Of a stretch of DNA of 64,000 bases, positions 51,601 through 62,289 are shown one piece after another. Numbering within the stretch: the first letter of the stretch is position 1; each line of letters opens with the position of its first letter. Both the position numbers and the translations under genes were made by a program. This stretch comes from Phoenix dactylifera (taxonomy: Eukaryota; Streptophyta; Magnoliopsida; Arecales; Arecaceae): the NCBI RefSeq assembly GCF_009389715.1, contig NC_052399.1, positions 14,883,646-14,947,645 on the forward strand. The letters are read 5' to 3'. Under the pieces are notes generated by a model, which saw nothing but the letters and a program-made list of their open reading frames with translations, made no database searches and was not told where the DNA came from.

Positions 51601-54600
51601 TACATCATGTGCTATCCATCTTCACACATTTTAAGAACTAAGAGTAAAAAAATTCAAAAAAGCAATTGAGTCAATTTAGTGTTTCATTCTCTTGATGAGA
51701 AACTACTTGGAATATGATCGAAATTCAACATCTTATTGATAATTACTTACTAAACAAGTCCAGCAAGCTTCAAGAGACGCAAGGAAAATTGCCAATTAAC
51801 AGAATAGCATATTTAAATTTTTGATCCAGCGACAACAAATTTCAGTGGTTTCAATTTGGCACTAGAAACTTATGAATATTTTTTCGCTCTTCTAAATTAC
51901 GATATTCACAAGCAATATTTGAGTGGAAGACACATTTTGACCATATCAAGTTTCAGTCACAAAGTAGAGACAATTCCTTCTATTCTCTATTTTATTTTAT
52001 TGTCCAACAAATGGCACCCCCTTTGAATTCCATCTGACTTTAAATTGGATCCTTCCTCTGCCAAAAACTTGTAGAGATCATTTTGTTTGGCCTTCTACAC
52101 CTTTGGCTCTATCTAGGAGCATCCTATCGGTTTCCAGTCAATGTCTTGCCTTCCACATCTCCTTCCCCTCCACCCCAACCTTCCTCCTATCCCTCCCTGC
52201 CTCTTCACTCCGTCCTCTACAACACCACCTCATTCTCCTTCTCCCATCCACTTCTGCTTCTTCTACCTACAGTCAATGTGATATGCAGTAACCTTAAGAA
52301 CCCTTTTTTTTTTTATAACATCTGTCCTTGTATTTTGAATTCAGCATATTTCTCAAAGGGCATACAATAGTACCACATCATAGACACCTAACCCTGAGTA
52401 TACTTTCCTATCTAAAAACCAGCATCTAACGTGGATATCATTATTGATCAAGACAACGATAACTGTGATTATTGGAACTGCAATAAATAGCAATTTAAAT
52501 CATATAAAAAGTCTCTATGTAATTTATTATAAATTATCTCTTTTTTACATCTTTTCATGACTATGTGGATGTTTCTACATTCGGCATGATATGCCACTAA
52601 GGTTTTAAACATGCACTAACAATTGGCAGTGTTCTACAATTCTGAATTGTAATTGAAGGATTGCTTCCTTGGCTTCAATGCCAGAAGGTTTCGAATATAA
52701 CTATGACTAGTTATTTCAATTATATAACTACCATAATGGGTGCTGTAAGTGAGGTAGCTTAGAAAGTCAAACTGAGGCAGCTTAGAAAATCAAACTGAGG
52801 CTCCGCACTACCATATGACTTGAGAATCCACCTGATTGACCATAGAATGAGGATTCCTTTTCTCCTCCTACTGAGTTCTTGTGCGTGGTAGTATTCCTAC
52901 TAAGATGACCACTCCCTCATGTAAGATATTTAACATCAATCTTCCACCAACAGAAAGGGATTTTGAGTGGTTCAAACTTGTTGTCCAGACCCCAGAGGTA
53001 CAATTTGCATTCCCATGTCTTCTTTCAATTGCATATCTCCATCAGTCATCTGACGATCCATATCACCGTCAATTAGGTTTTACAGGTTTTGGGAGTTGGG
53101 TTGAGGCTTATTTTTGCACTTATTTACATACATATAAGGCAAATTGCAAATTTGTGGTGTGCTACTATTGGGGAATAAATAAAGCCTCAGTTCCTATGCA
53201 AACATCAAGCAAGAAATGCATCTCCTCTTCAACTTCTGCTCCCTTTTTAATAGTTTGAGTTAATTTATATAAGTTATGAAGCTAGTCTGATTTAAAACTT
53301 ACTAAATATCCTATTTTCAACTTGTATATGCATTCAAATCATTCCTCAATATGTCAAAAGACTCAAACTGATTTCCAAAATATATGAAAACCACAATGCC
53401 CAAAGATTGCCTCCTTTCTTCTTCAGTTATTGATTTGTGGTCAGGTTTGTTCTGAAAAAAGATTGGATAGCAAAGCTTCAAAAACCCACAAATCTAATGA
53501 AAGCTTGTCTCAATTAGAGTTGCACAATGCAGGAGCAGGAACGAATTGTGATCCTAGAAAATGATACGAAGCAAGACTAAGGAGCATTAAAAAAATTAGG
53601 AACGTACATATTAAAAATAAGGAAACCTAAAAATAGCAGTTTTTAAACAAAAGAAAAATGATGTAGATCAAATCGGGCACTCAAAGAAGGAAGCAAAAGA
53701 TTAATCTGAAATCTTCTTAGCTCTGACATGGCTGTGCCTAGTATTCCTGCTTTTCCTTTCCAATTCATTTCTGGGCATTAACCTAGAAGCAATGAGAATA
53801 AATTTTCATTTGTTTAATATGTTTCATTCCTTTCTATAACTCATCCAACTGAAAAACCATATCATATAAAAAGAACAAACAAGACTTAAAGAATGCACGA
53901 ATCATCCTATGCCCTGAAACAACCTCTTAAGTAATGGGGAAATATATGAGATTGTATCCCTATGGTGAAAAACAACCTCTTAAGTTTAACTCTTAGGACT
54001 AAGCTAAATAGGCCAATGGATCTTAGTAACAGTTAGGATCTGAATCATATTTGCACCTTAACATGTCATCCAATGAATACCGGGATGCTTTCAGCCTTTC
54101 ACGATGTTCTCTTTACAAAATTGGCATCTCACTACTCTGATTAAAGAACATGCTTTTGAACACCACAATCAGTTATCATCATGAACAATCTTTCCTATGA
54201 TTTAAATAGAACTCTCATATATTTAATTGGGTCTAATAAAAACAAGAATCCTTCTTTAACATTGCCAAGGACAAATTTTCCGCTTTCCTCCGGCAAAAGA
54301 ACAATGAAGCACTCTCACAACAATGATAATGAAAGCAAAAAAAGAGGGAACAAAAAATTGGGGGCGAAATCAAGTTGTACACCTTCAATTTTTAGTTCAA
54401 GAAATGCCTCAAGCCATCACCCACAAAAAGAAGGAAATTTGAAGCTAATGATCCGCCAAAGAATCAAGAAAACCGATCCGAGAATTTCTTGAAGACAAAA
54501 AAGGACATAAGCAAGCCATTACATGCCAATAGAAGAAAAATCCAAGTTTCTCCACCTCAGAAGATGAGATCTTCCATATGCCAAAGAATCAAGGAAACCA

Positions 54601-54977
54601 ATTCCAGAACTTCACGAAGACAAAAAAAAGACATGATCAGAACATTACATGTCAATACGAGAAGAATCCAAGCCTCGCAACGTCAAAAGAAGAGATCTTT
54701 GCTCGAACATATCAAACCAAAAAACACCACCCCAAAATTGAATTCTTGCAACGGAAATCATGATGGAAAATAGGAAGAAAGAAGTACCGAGGTTAGACGC
54801 GGCCTCCGCGATGGGGAGGGAGAAGTACTTGGAGATCTCCTCAAAGGAGAGCTTCCCGCTGGGCGGCGGCGGAGCAGAGACGGGCGACGCGGTGGCGCTT
54901 CCGCCCGGATGCAGCTGGTGATCGAGCAGCTGCTGCTGCTGCTGTTGGGGGTTTTCTGACTGGGACGCGGACGTCAT
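45622..54977 (-). CDS. RWP-RK domain transcription factor
   Basis: Nuclear DNA-binding protein with an RWP-RK domain, the family that includes RKD and NLP regulators of germline and nitrogen responses. Four exons rebuilt: 54788-54977, 50719-50786 (68 nt), 49067-49218 and 45622-46180. They total 969 nt and 322 aa, in phase throughout. Residues 11-16 are a poly-Gln run. The RWP-RK domain starts about residue 43 (LSFEEISKYFSLPIAEAASNLG), continues VCTSALKRICRENGII in exon 2 and has the signature RWPYRK at 81-86. A basic/acidic helix FLAGKTVEDIRKDAERERTK follows in exon 3. The large exon 4 (186 codons) is Ser/Glu-rich and has no domain I recognise. No GAF or PB1 domain is seen, so it is not an NLP; it is RKD-like or from a related uncharacterised RWP-RK subgroup. 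Introns are about 4.0, 1.5 and 2.9 kb and contain repeats but no other gene. Confidence 0.92.
46945..47028. repeat. Three-armed direct/inverted repeat (hairpin) in RWP-RK intron 3
   Basis: A 32-bp direct repeat (ttttaccattactattaata...) at 46945-46976 and 46997-47028 flanks a central inverted arm. Arm TTAATAAGGGTATTA occurs at 46959-46973 and 47011-47025, and its exact complement TAATACCCTTATTAA at 46982-46996. The middle arm can pair with either neighbour. Confidence 0.9.
47365..47505. repeat. GGTAC-rich imperfect palindromic repeat
   Basis: Multiple variants of cggtatcggtac/ggtaccgtatggtacg, many self-complementary, in RWP-RK intron 3. Non-coding. Resembles a MITE or repeat tip, but I see no defined termini. 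Confidence 0.55.
50787..54787. other. RWP-RK intron 1 (4 kb), no nested gene
   Basis: AT-rich. It includes a TTGGGGGTTGGGGGG G-rich run (51456-51474) and a pyrimidine-rich segment at 52140-52260. ORFs such as 52083-52370, 52881-53258 and 54181-54492 have no recognisable domain. 54490-54700 contains a ~110-bp imperfect direct repeat (caagccattacatgccaat.. versus cagaacattacatgtcaat..). Confidence 0.55.
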
Positions 54978-55200
54978 TTACAAACATCCAATCGTAATGC
55001 AACAGATACTAAATCCACCGCGAGGAGCGTGTTGGAGGAGCAGCAGCAGCAAGAAGGATTGGATGCCGTTTCTTTGTCTGGATTTTGGCTTTCGTAGCGA
55101 AGGGCCTTAAATCTAAATCAAGAATCAAGAAAACCATCGGCTAGGGTTGGGCGCGCAGAGCCGGCTCTCCATCTCCATTAGACGTGCCAATATTGGTATT
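54978..55200 (-). promoter_or_regulatory. Probable RWP-RK 5'UTR and promoter
   Basis: GC-rich stretch upstream of ATG 54977 with a CAG/CTG run (about 55040-55052). No clear TATA box identified. Confidence 0.35.
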
Positions 55201-56900
55201 GCCCTTTACCTTTATTTGGGTCCAAAGCTATAATATAAATTACATATTCTGTAGGATAAGTTCGTATGCACATTCCCATTCTCCTTCTCATAATATCGAG
55301 TTCAGTCCATTAGTCCTCCACCCCTTTAAGTCTGGCTCAGTTTGCCGACCCTAGGCTTGACCCATCCGACTACCATCTTACGGCCAAAGACAGCAAACTA
55401 GTACTCGGACTTGGCGCTGGCACTTAGAGAGCCACAGATGACCCAGACAACCAGACTATACATATATGACTCGGGCTTATGATGTAGGCTTTTAAAATAT
55501 TTTGGATGTGGATCTCATCTGAAACAAGTAAATTTGATCTCGACCAGACTAGAAGATATGGCAAATTCCTGGCTCACGGGTCGCCCCTCCATATTGCCCA
55601 TGATGCGAGCATCGTGCGCACAAGGCTCATGACTATGAGTCTCGATTTCAATGCTCCTTGGTACTTTAAAACTCTCTCTTCCGCAACATCTCTCCCGCAT
55701 TGCCTCTATTCCAATGAGCCGCATCATTGCCTCTATTCCATCGTCCCTATCCAGCACCTCGCCGTCGATCCTAAGGTCCTCACCCTTATGATCGCAGCGT
55801 CTGAGAAATAAAAGCTCATGCCCATGTTAGCCAAGTTAAAGCCCTTCCTCATCCCTAAGTTCAAGTGTAATCACTACCATTGGAAAGCTATCACCATTAC
55901 CGTTGTTGCCCCATCATACCTCTCTATTGAGAGATCTCATTCCACTGTCCTTCCTTGCCGGGAGATCCCACACTTGTCTCTCTCCGTTGAGAGATCCTGT
56001 GTCATCGTCCTTCTTCACTGAGAGTTTCTGTGCCGCCATATGCTCATCCCTGGCAAGAGGTCCCATTATCATAATGACAACTGAACATGCAAGTTCGATC
56101 AAGAGGATTCCCCTGCAGCCTATTTCTCGTCTACGCCCGTTCCTAAGGATCGTCGTTTCCTTTAGCACTGCTTCTTGCCGTCCAAGTCACCAACTTGGCT
56201 GATAGTGGCATCTTCATCCGTTGCTCCCTCCTCACCAGATCGGTCTGAATTGGTTTAATTTCTTTGACGGCCTAGTTCACCTACTTTTGAACTGATTTTG
56301 GACTAGTTCAGACTAGTTCCTTATGCTCTCAGTTGTACTCTTTCCATTTTTGACCAATGGTTGTCCTACTAATTTTGTCTCTATAATTGATGTTTTGCAT
56401 CTACTTTCTTTGTTCATCATTGCAGACTTGCAATTATGAATAAATTTGATGCCTCTTTGCCTATTTTTATCACTTTGGATAGATCCAACACATCAACTAG
56501 TTCCATTGGTGTGCAAAACGGCCAAATCTGTCGAGCTCGATGACTTAGGTTTGAAACCCAAGCAGGGACAACAAGGTGATGGCAGTCGAATTGAACCACA
56601 ATATATCCTGCAAGCCTCAAATAAGTATTTGCACATATGCCATGTATGAATTAAATATTCATTGATCTAAATGTTTTATATAGTTTTAAATGCAAGTTAT
56701 CTAGTTTTCGCAGCTCATAGTGCTGCCATGGAATTCGTCCCACGGATCGCTGGGATGAATAATCCCAGCTCAGATTAGGCGGAGATGGCACCTATGGGAT
56801 CCATCCCAAGGACCACCAGGGATGAAAAATCCTAGCTTAGACGAGACTTGGATCGCAAGTGATGACATAATACCAGCTGAGATAAAAAAAATCCTAGCTT
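55200..56900. other. Repeat-derived intergenic DNA
   Basis: No gene. Contains short internal repeats, for example CATTGCCTCTATTCCA at 55698-55713 and 55725-55740, and recurring ttgagagatc motifs at 55920-56030. Likely remnant of a non-coding retroelement region. Confidence 0.45.
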
Positions 56901-57390
56901 CAACTTGGCTCGAAGGTACTACCCGGCCTAGCTAACCGAGCATAAAACTAGCTAAGAGAGGAAATCTTAGCCAAGCTAGATTGGATCAAAGTGGCATGCC
57001 CAAGTTAACTAGTCGCGAGGAAACCCAGTCGAAGGAAGAAATCCTAGCCCAGGAAAGGTTAGATCAAAGTGGCATGTCCATCCTCATAAATCCTCGAAAA
57101 AGTCACCCTAAGGAGGAAATCCTAGTCAGGTAGGTCGGATCAAAGTGGCATGCCCAACTGGATCGGTCACGAGCAAAGCGAGCTGAGAAGAAAAAACCTA
57201 GCTCGGGATAGGCCGAGGCGACACCCATGGGATCCAACCCAATGACTGCCTAAATGAAAATCCTAGCCCATGCTAATTTGGATCGAAAGTGGCACACTCA
57301 ACCTAACTATTCGCGAGCAAAGCTAGACGAGGAGGATATCTTGGCCTAGACTAGGTTGGATCAAATTTGGCACACCATGAGGACCTCAAC
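56900..57390. repeat. Diverged minisatellite, ~77-bp period
   Basis: The core TTGGATCAAAGTGGCATGCC recurs with changes at about 56981, 57059, 57134, 57278 and 57354. Spacings are about 77 bp, one being a double period. Intervening gaggaaatcctagc and cgcgagcaaagc blocks recur too. Confidence 0.8.
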
Positions 57391-57779
57391 CTTGAGCCAA
57401 AACAACTCTCAAGCCAACCTCAATAGGATCACAACCTCAGCAACACAACTTCAAGCATTTGGACAGATATTTTACAAGCATTTGGACAGTTTACTCGACA
57501 GTAAGTATCAAAGAAAATTTAATTTAATTTTTATGTGTTGAAAAATTTGGATATATCCAAGCATGAAGACGACTTCGGTTGTGCAGAAAGTTCTAGATCC
57601 ATCTAGACTTAATAGCTGCTCTAGCTGACTAGGGGATAAAGGCAAGAATAAGTCGATTTCATTCGACAAGAACTCCTGCAAGGTGACTTAAAGGAGCAAC
57701 CTAACAAGTTAAACTCCAGGAGGACAATAACAGCTTACAAAAAGCCGACCCCCAAGCTTAAGGCTCGAAATGCTGGACC

Positions 57780-57985
57780 CAAGGACAAAGATCCAAGAGC
57801 CGACCTAAATAATAGCTCTTAGGTGAAAGAGCCGACATAAATGGCTCTCAGGTCAAAGAGTCAACCTCAACTGCTCTTAGGTCCAAAATCCGATTACAAT
57901 GGCCTTTAAGGCAAAGGGCCGACCTTAACGGCTCTCGATACAAGAAGTGGACCCCAATAGTTCTTAGAACAAAAAGATTTTAATG
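57780..57985. repeat. Diverged minisatellite, ~31-bp period
   Basis: About six units of the type AAGAGCCGACCTAAATGGCT followed by CTYAGGTC, starting near 57792, 57826, 57857, 57888, 57917 and 57945. Non-coding. Confidence 0.8.
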
Positions 57986-57989
57986 GCTC

Positions 57990-58900
57990 AGATCAACCGA
58001 AGATCTATATGCTTGATCACATTTCTGACTTGACGAGATGCAAAATATTTCATCGTACAAACTATCAACCATTTTGGATTCTAAATAAATCCGCCCAAAT
58101 TGCCTATCAAAATGTTAGGGCTATCACCTAAAATCTTGATGAACTAAATACGTGAGCTATGATCTAAAAAAATGAGCGAGATGAGGTGGACCATTTTTTC
58201 CTAGACCGAGATGAGAAAAATGACTTTGACACAGAAGTGGAAGGGCATGTGATGTAGCTAATTAAACCTCATCTTTCAAGCATGAGCTCACACGTGGCAT
58301 GTCATAAGACTAATTTCAATTGTATTCATATTTTTGAGCTGATCGAGACAAAACAAAATTTAAAGATAGTTCTCCACTTAATTTAGGACTTTGAAGAGTC
58401 CAACTAAAGTAGAATAAAAATTTTACGCCTATAAAAAAAGAAGCTATGCATCTCATATTATTCTATATCACTCTCTATGGAAAAGTAAGTGCAGCAAGCT
58501 TGCTGACAAGCCTTGCTGACGGCAAGATCCGGTTAAAAGATAACCGTAGATATATTTTTACAAAGAAAAATAACTTTTGTAGTTATAATAGCAGTTTTTT
58601 TATGAAACAGTTATTTCGGACCAGCATAACAGAATTTTGTGCAGAATTTAATTGTCAATGCATCTATTGCTTTTGCATACCATCATAATTTATACTATGT
58701 TAAATTAGTTAATTAAATTTTACCCAGCAGCGTTGCTTACGTGTTAGTGCTAAACAATTAAAGAAACAAGTACTCATTTAATTTTATCATTCAAGCTCTT
58801 CTAACCAACCTAGTAGTAGTCAACGAGCGTTACAGCCAGCAAACCCCGCATCCCTAGCCCATACGCCGCCCTCCTGTGCCAGCTACCAAAAAGGTGGCCC
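57990..58900. other. Intergenic DNA upstream of CHS-like gene
   Basis: AT-rich, no gene. Includes the distal CHS promoter; an ACGTG core occurs near 58739 (cttacgtgttag). Confidence 0.5.
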
Positions 58901-58964
58901 CGTCATCCGACGTACACAGAGCAAAAGGAGGCAGAGGTTGGTGAATAGCACGGGCCACCTTTTG

Positions 58965-59068
58965 GGTAGGTGGGACAGGACGTGCCGTGGCGAGATCAAC
59001 GCCCAGAAAAGAGGGGGTTCCGGCCCTCATTTTATAATTCCACCCAGAGCCCAGAGGGGCTATATATA
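58965..59068 (+). promoter_or_regulatory. CHS-like promoter: MYB (AC/MRE) element, ACGT element and TATA box
   Basis: ACCTACC (complement at 58965-58971) is a MYB recognition/AC element. GACGTGCC with an ACGT core (58980-58983) lies about 10 bp downstream. TATATATA is at 59061-59068, about 105 bp before ATG 59171. Paired MRE and ACGT elements form the light-responsive unit described in parsley and Arabidopsis CHS promoters. Function here is inferred. Confidence 0.65.
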
Positions 59069-59170
59069 TGGGAGCGAAGAGCATGCTCCTCCACACACCC
59101 CGGCGCTCTACCCTAAACAATTAAACCTTCAGCAGCCGCTGCCCATCTCTCCATCTCCCTTCCACTTAGA

Positions 59171-60694
59171 ATGGCCAGCATCGAGTCCATTCGCAAGGCA
59201 CAGAGGGCTGACGGCCCGGCCACGATCATGGCAATTGGAACCGCCAACCCTCCTCATGCCGTCGACCAGAGCACCTACGCGGACTTCTACTTCCGAATCA
59301 CCAACAATGAGCACAAGCACGAGCTCAAAGAGAAGTTCAAGCGCATATGTAAGAGCTTAATTAATTGTTGCATTCCTTGGTTCCTCGTATACTTTTTTGG
59401 TATAGTACTTAGAAACCACTTTGGCACGTTCGCTCTATCTCATGACACCTAGTGAGCATGCATGCATGAATCATGATATCCGATCGTGTTCCCATCTTTC
59501 TTCCAATTATAAAAAAACAAAGAATATGGAGGGAGCTGTCCGCAACACATTTTTATCCAGATCATGCATGCATACGTATCCAAACTCTCTCAGGCATGCG
59601 ACAATTAGATGATCGATATTATCATCCAAACTCATGAATGAGAGATACACATGCAAGTCGCTCGTTTTTTTTTTGACGTTAGTTTGCTGCGTCGCGTTGC
59701 AGGTGAGAAATCCATGATCAAGAAGCGGTACATGTACCTCACCGAGGATGTCCTGAAGCAGAACCCGAACATGTGCGCCTACATGGCGCCCTCTCTGGAT
59801 GCCCGGCAGGACATCCTGGTGGAGGAGGTGCCGAAGCTGGGGAAGGAAGCAGCCGTCAAGGCCATCAAGGAGTGGGGCCGCCCCAAGTCAAACATCACTC
59901 ACCTCGTCGTCTGCTCCACCAGCGGCGTCGACATGCCCGGGGCCGACTACCAGCTCATCAGGCTCCTCGGCCTCAACCCGTCCGTCAAGCGAGTCATGCT
60001 CTACCACCAGGGCTGCTTCGCCGGCGGGACCGTGCTCCGCATCGCCAAGGACCTCGCCGAGAACAACAAGGGTGCTCGCGTGCTTGTCGTGTGCTCCGAG
60101 ATCACCGTCGTCACCTTCCGAGGCACCGACGACGTCCACTTCGACAACCTCGTGGGCCAGGCCCTCTTCGCCGACGGTGCAGCGGCACTCATCGTCGGAG
60201 CGGATCCGATCCAAGGTGTCGAGAGGCCGCTCTTTCGAATGGCTTCGGCGGCTCAGCTGGTACTGCCGGACAGCGAGGGGGCCATCGAAGGCCACCTCAG
60301 GGAAGTGGGCCTCACCTTCCACCTCCTCAACCAGGTCCCCACCATTATCTCCAAGAACATCGAGAAGAGCCTGGAGGAGGCGTTCGAGCCGCTGGGTATC
60401 TCTGACTGGAATTCCTTGTTCTGGATTGCGCACCCTGGTGGCCCGGCCATACTTGACGCCTTCGAGTCCAAACTGAAGCTGAAGCCGGAGAAGCTCCGGG
60501 CGACGCGGCACGTGCTTAGCGAGTACGGGAACATGTCCAGCGCTTGCGTGTTCTTCATACTGGACGAGATGAGGAAGCGGTCGGCGAAGGAAGGGAAAGG
60601 GACCACCGGAGAGGGGCTCGACTGGGGAGTGCTCTATGGATTCGGACCAGGCCTCACCATGGAGACCGTCGTCCTCCAAAGTGTCGCTATCTAG
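59171..60694 (+). CDS. CHS: Type III polyketide synthase, chalcone synthase/stilbene synthase family
   Basis: Condenses p-coumaroyl-CoA with three malonyl-CoA (CHS: naringenin chalcone, the flavonoid entry step). Two exons, 59171-59348 and 59703-60694, make 389 aa. The 354-nt intron splits the Cys60 codon (T|GT), the conserved CHS position. Residue numbering equals alfalfa CHS2. The catalytic triad is C164 (QGCFAGG), H303 (AHPGGPAI) and N336 (YGNMSSA). The CoA/cyclisation-pocket residues T132, S133, T194, T197, gatekeepers F215 and F265, G256 and S338 are all present, as is the C-terminal GFGPG loop. Departures from the usual CHS are L98, S131, H161, V195, A216 and E255. Some of these are more usual in stilbene synthase-like enzymes, so CHS versus a CHS-like/STS function is open. 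Exon 2 is very GC-rich. A promoter with TATA, MRE and ACGT elements lies upstream. Its 3'UTR falls in a tandem duplicated unit with AATAAA at 60801. Confidence 0.95.
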
Positions 60695-60719
60695 GGTTTT
60701 AGACTCCACCATGGTTCCA

Positions 60720-62209
60720 TTGCTACATTTTTTTATCGTTGGTTCAGTCCAAGCAGTCGTCGACCAAACAATATTTTAAAAGATTATATATGAGATATGC
60801 AATAAATAAATGATTGAATAAAAAGCCTGGTAGAGTGAAATACTCAATCAGCAAGTGTATCTTTCTTCAAGAATACCGAAGTGTTTACTCAAAGTATAAA
60901 AAAAGAGAAGAAGAATTAGTTCAGTGGGAAATCTTAATGTAAGATCCTAAGTTAAATCGCTGCCCCAGCAACGAACATTTCTTCTTTGTAGTGAACTTGC
61001 TCTTCCTCTTATAGTCAATTCCTACTTTGGACGCGCGCTTGCGGTCAGAGTTCTTCTATTTCACGTCTCCCGAAATCAATTGCAACTTTTGCTTGGGCCG
61101 GAAACGTATAAACCAGGGAATTTACGGAAAAACCATTAGCCGTATCGGACTTAAAGGAAACTTTCCCTCACCAGTCAAGCTGAGGATTGTTGACTTCCTT
61201 TTTCAGAAAGTCAAGAATACGTAACCATTGCTTGAACAGTTTTTGTTTTTCTTTTGTTGAGAAGGTGCCTGAAGGCTGATTAATAACAATCCATTACAAT
61301 TTTATGGTAGTCATAACAGACCCCGGCTATGGTTGTTTTATGATTATAGTAGCATCATTTAATTAAATTTAAGTGTTAGTGTTAAGGTATTTCCTTTTCT
61401 TTTGATAGTTAAGGGAGCAAGAATTACCTAATTTCATAATAATTACCTAGGTTGCTACATTTTTTTCTCGGTGCTTCAGTTCAAGCAGTCTTCGACCAAA
61501 TTGACGATATTTTCAAAGATTATACAAGAGATATGCAATGAATAAATGATTGAATAAAAAGCCCGGTAGAGTGCAATACTCAATTAGAAAGTGTATCTTT
61601 CCTCAAGAATTACTGAAGTGTTTACTCAAAGTGAAAAAAAAAAAAATGAAGAATTAGTTCAGTGGGAGATCTTAATGTAAGATCCTAAATTAAATCGCTG
61701 CCACAGCAACGAACATTTCTCCTCTGTACTGAAGTGGTTGCTCTTAGTCAAGTCCTACTTTCGACGCGCGCTTGCGGTCAGAGTGCTTCTATTTCACGCC
61801 TCCTGAAATCAATTGCAACTTTTGCTTGGGCCGGAAACATATAAACCAGGGAATTTACGAAAAACCATTAGCCGTATCGGACCTTTTGCGGCTAAACAAG
61901 CATGCTTAAACGAAACTTTCCATCACCAGTCAAGCTGAGGATTTTTGACAGCCTTTTTCACAAAGTCAAGAATACGTAACCATTGCTTGAACAGTTTTTG
62001 TTTTTCTTTTGTTGACAAGGTGCCTAAAGACTGATATCATTAATAACAATCCATTATAATTTTATGGTACTCATAATAGACCCCTGCTATGGTTGTTTAA
62101 TGATTATAGTAGCATCATTTAATTAAATTTAAGTGCCAGTGTTAAGGTGTTTTTTTCTTTTGAGAGTTAAGGGAGCGAGAATTACCTAATTTCACAATAA
62201 TTACCTAGT
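60720..62209. repeat. Tandem direct duplication downstream of CHS, ~732-758 bp unit x2
   Basis: Copy 1 is 60720-61451 and copy 2 is 61452-62209. Both begin TTGCTACATTTTTTT and end AATAATTACCTAG. They share aataaatgattgaataaaaagccYggtagagtg-type stretches and GACGCGCGCTTGCGGTCAGAG. Copy 2 has a small insertion (ttttgcggctaaacaagcatg). No CHS coding sequence is included; copy 1 starts 26 bp after the stop codon. Confidence 0.9.
60801..60806 (+). terminator. Candidate polyadenylation signal of CHS-like gene
   Basis: AATAAA (as AATAAATAAA) about 107 bp after the stop codon, in the expected position. A similar AATGAATAAATG occurs in the second copy of the duplicated unit. Confidence 0.45.
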
Positions 62210-62289
62210 TCGCAATGACTCATGCAGGAATATTTTTTAGCCCCATATTAGTTGTGCACTACGTAGACTTAAAGGAACAAAAAAAAAGA

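Noticed and set aside
52083-53258. ORFs of 95 and 125 codons in RWP-RK intron 1
   Set aside because: No domains; pyrimidine-rich or AT-rich composition and no promoter or splice context.
59888-60712. 274-codon antisense ORF across CHS exon 2
   Set aside because: Shadow of a GC-rich coding exon; likewise the antisense ORFs over AHL (13773-14402) and Lhcb1 (16047-16610).
61027-61224. 65-codon ORF in the CHS downstream duplication
   Set aside because: Not preserved in the second copy (61760-61980) and no domain.
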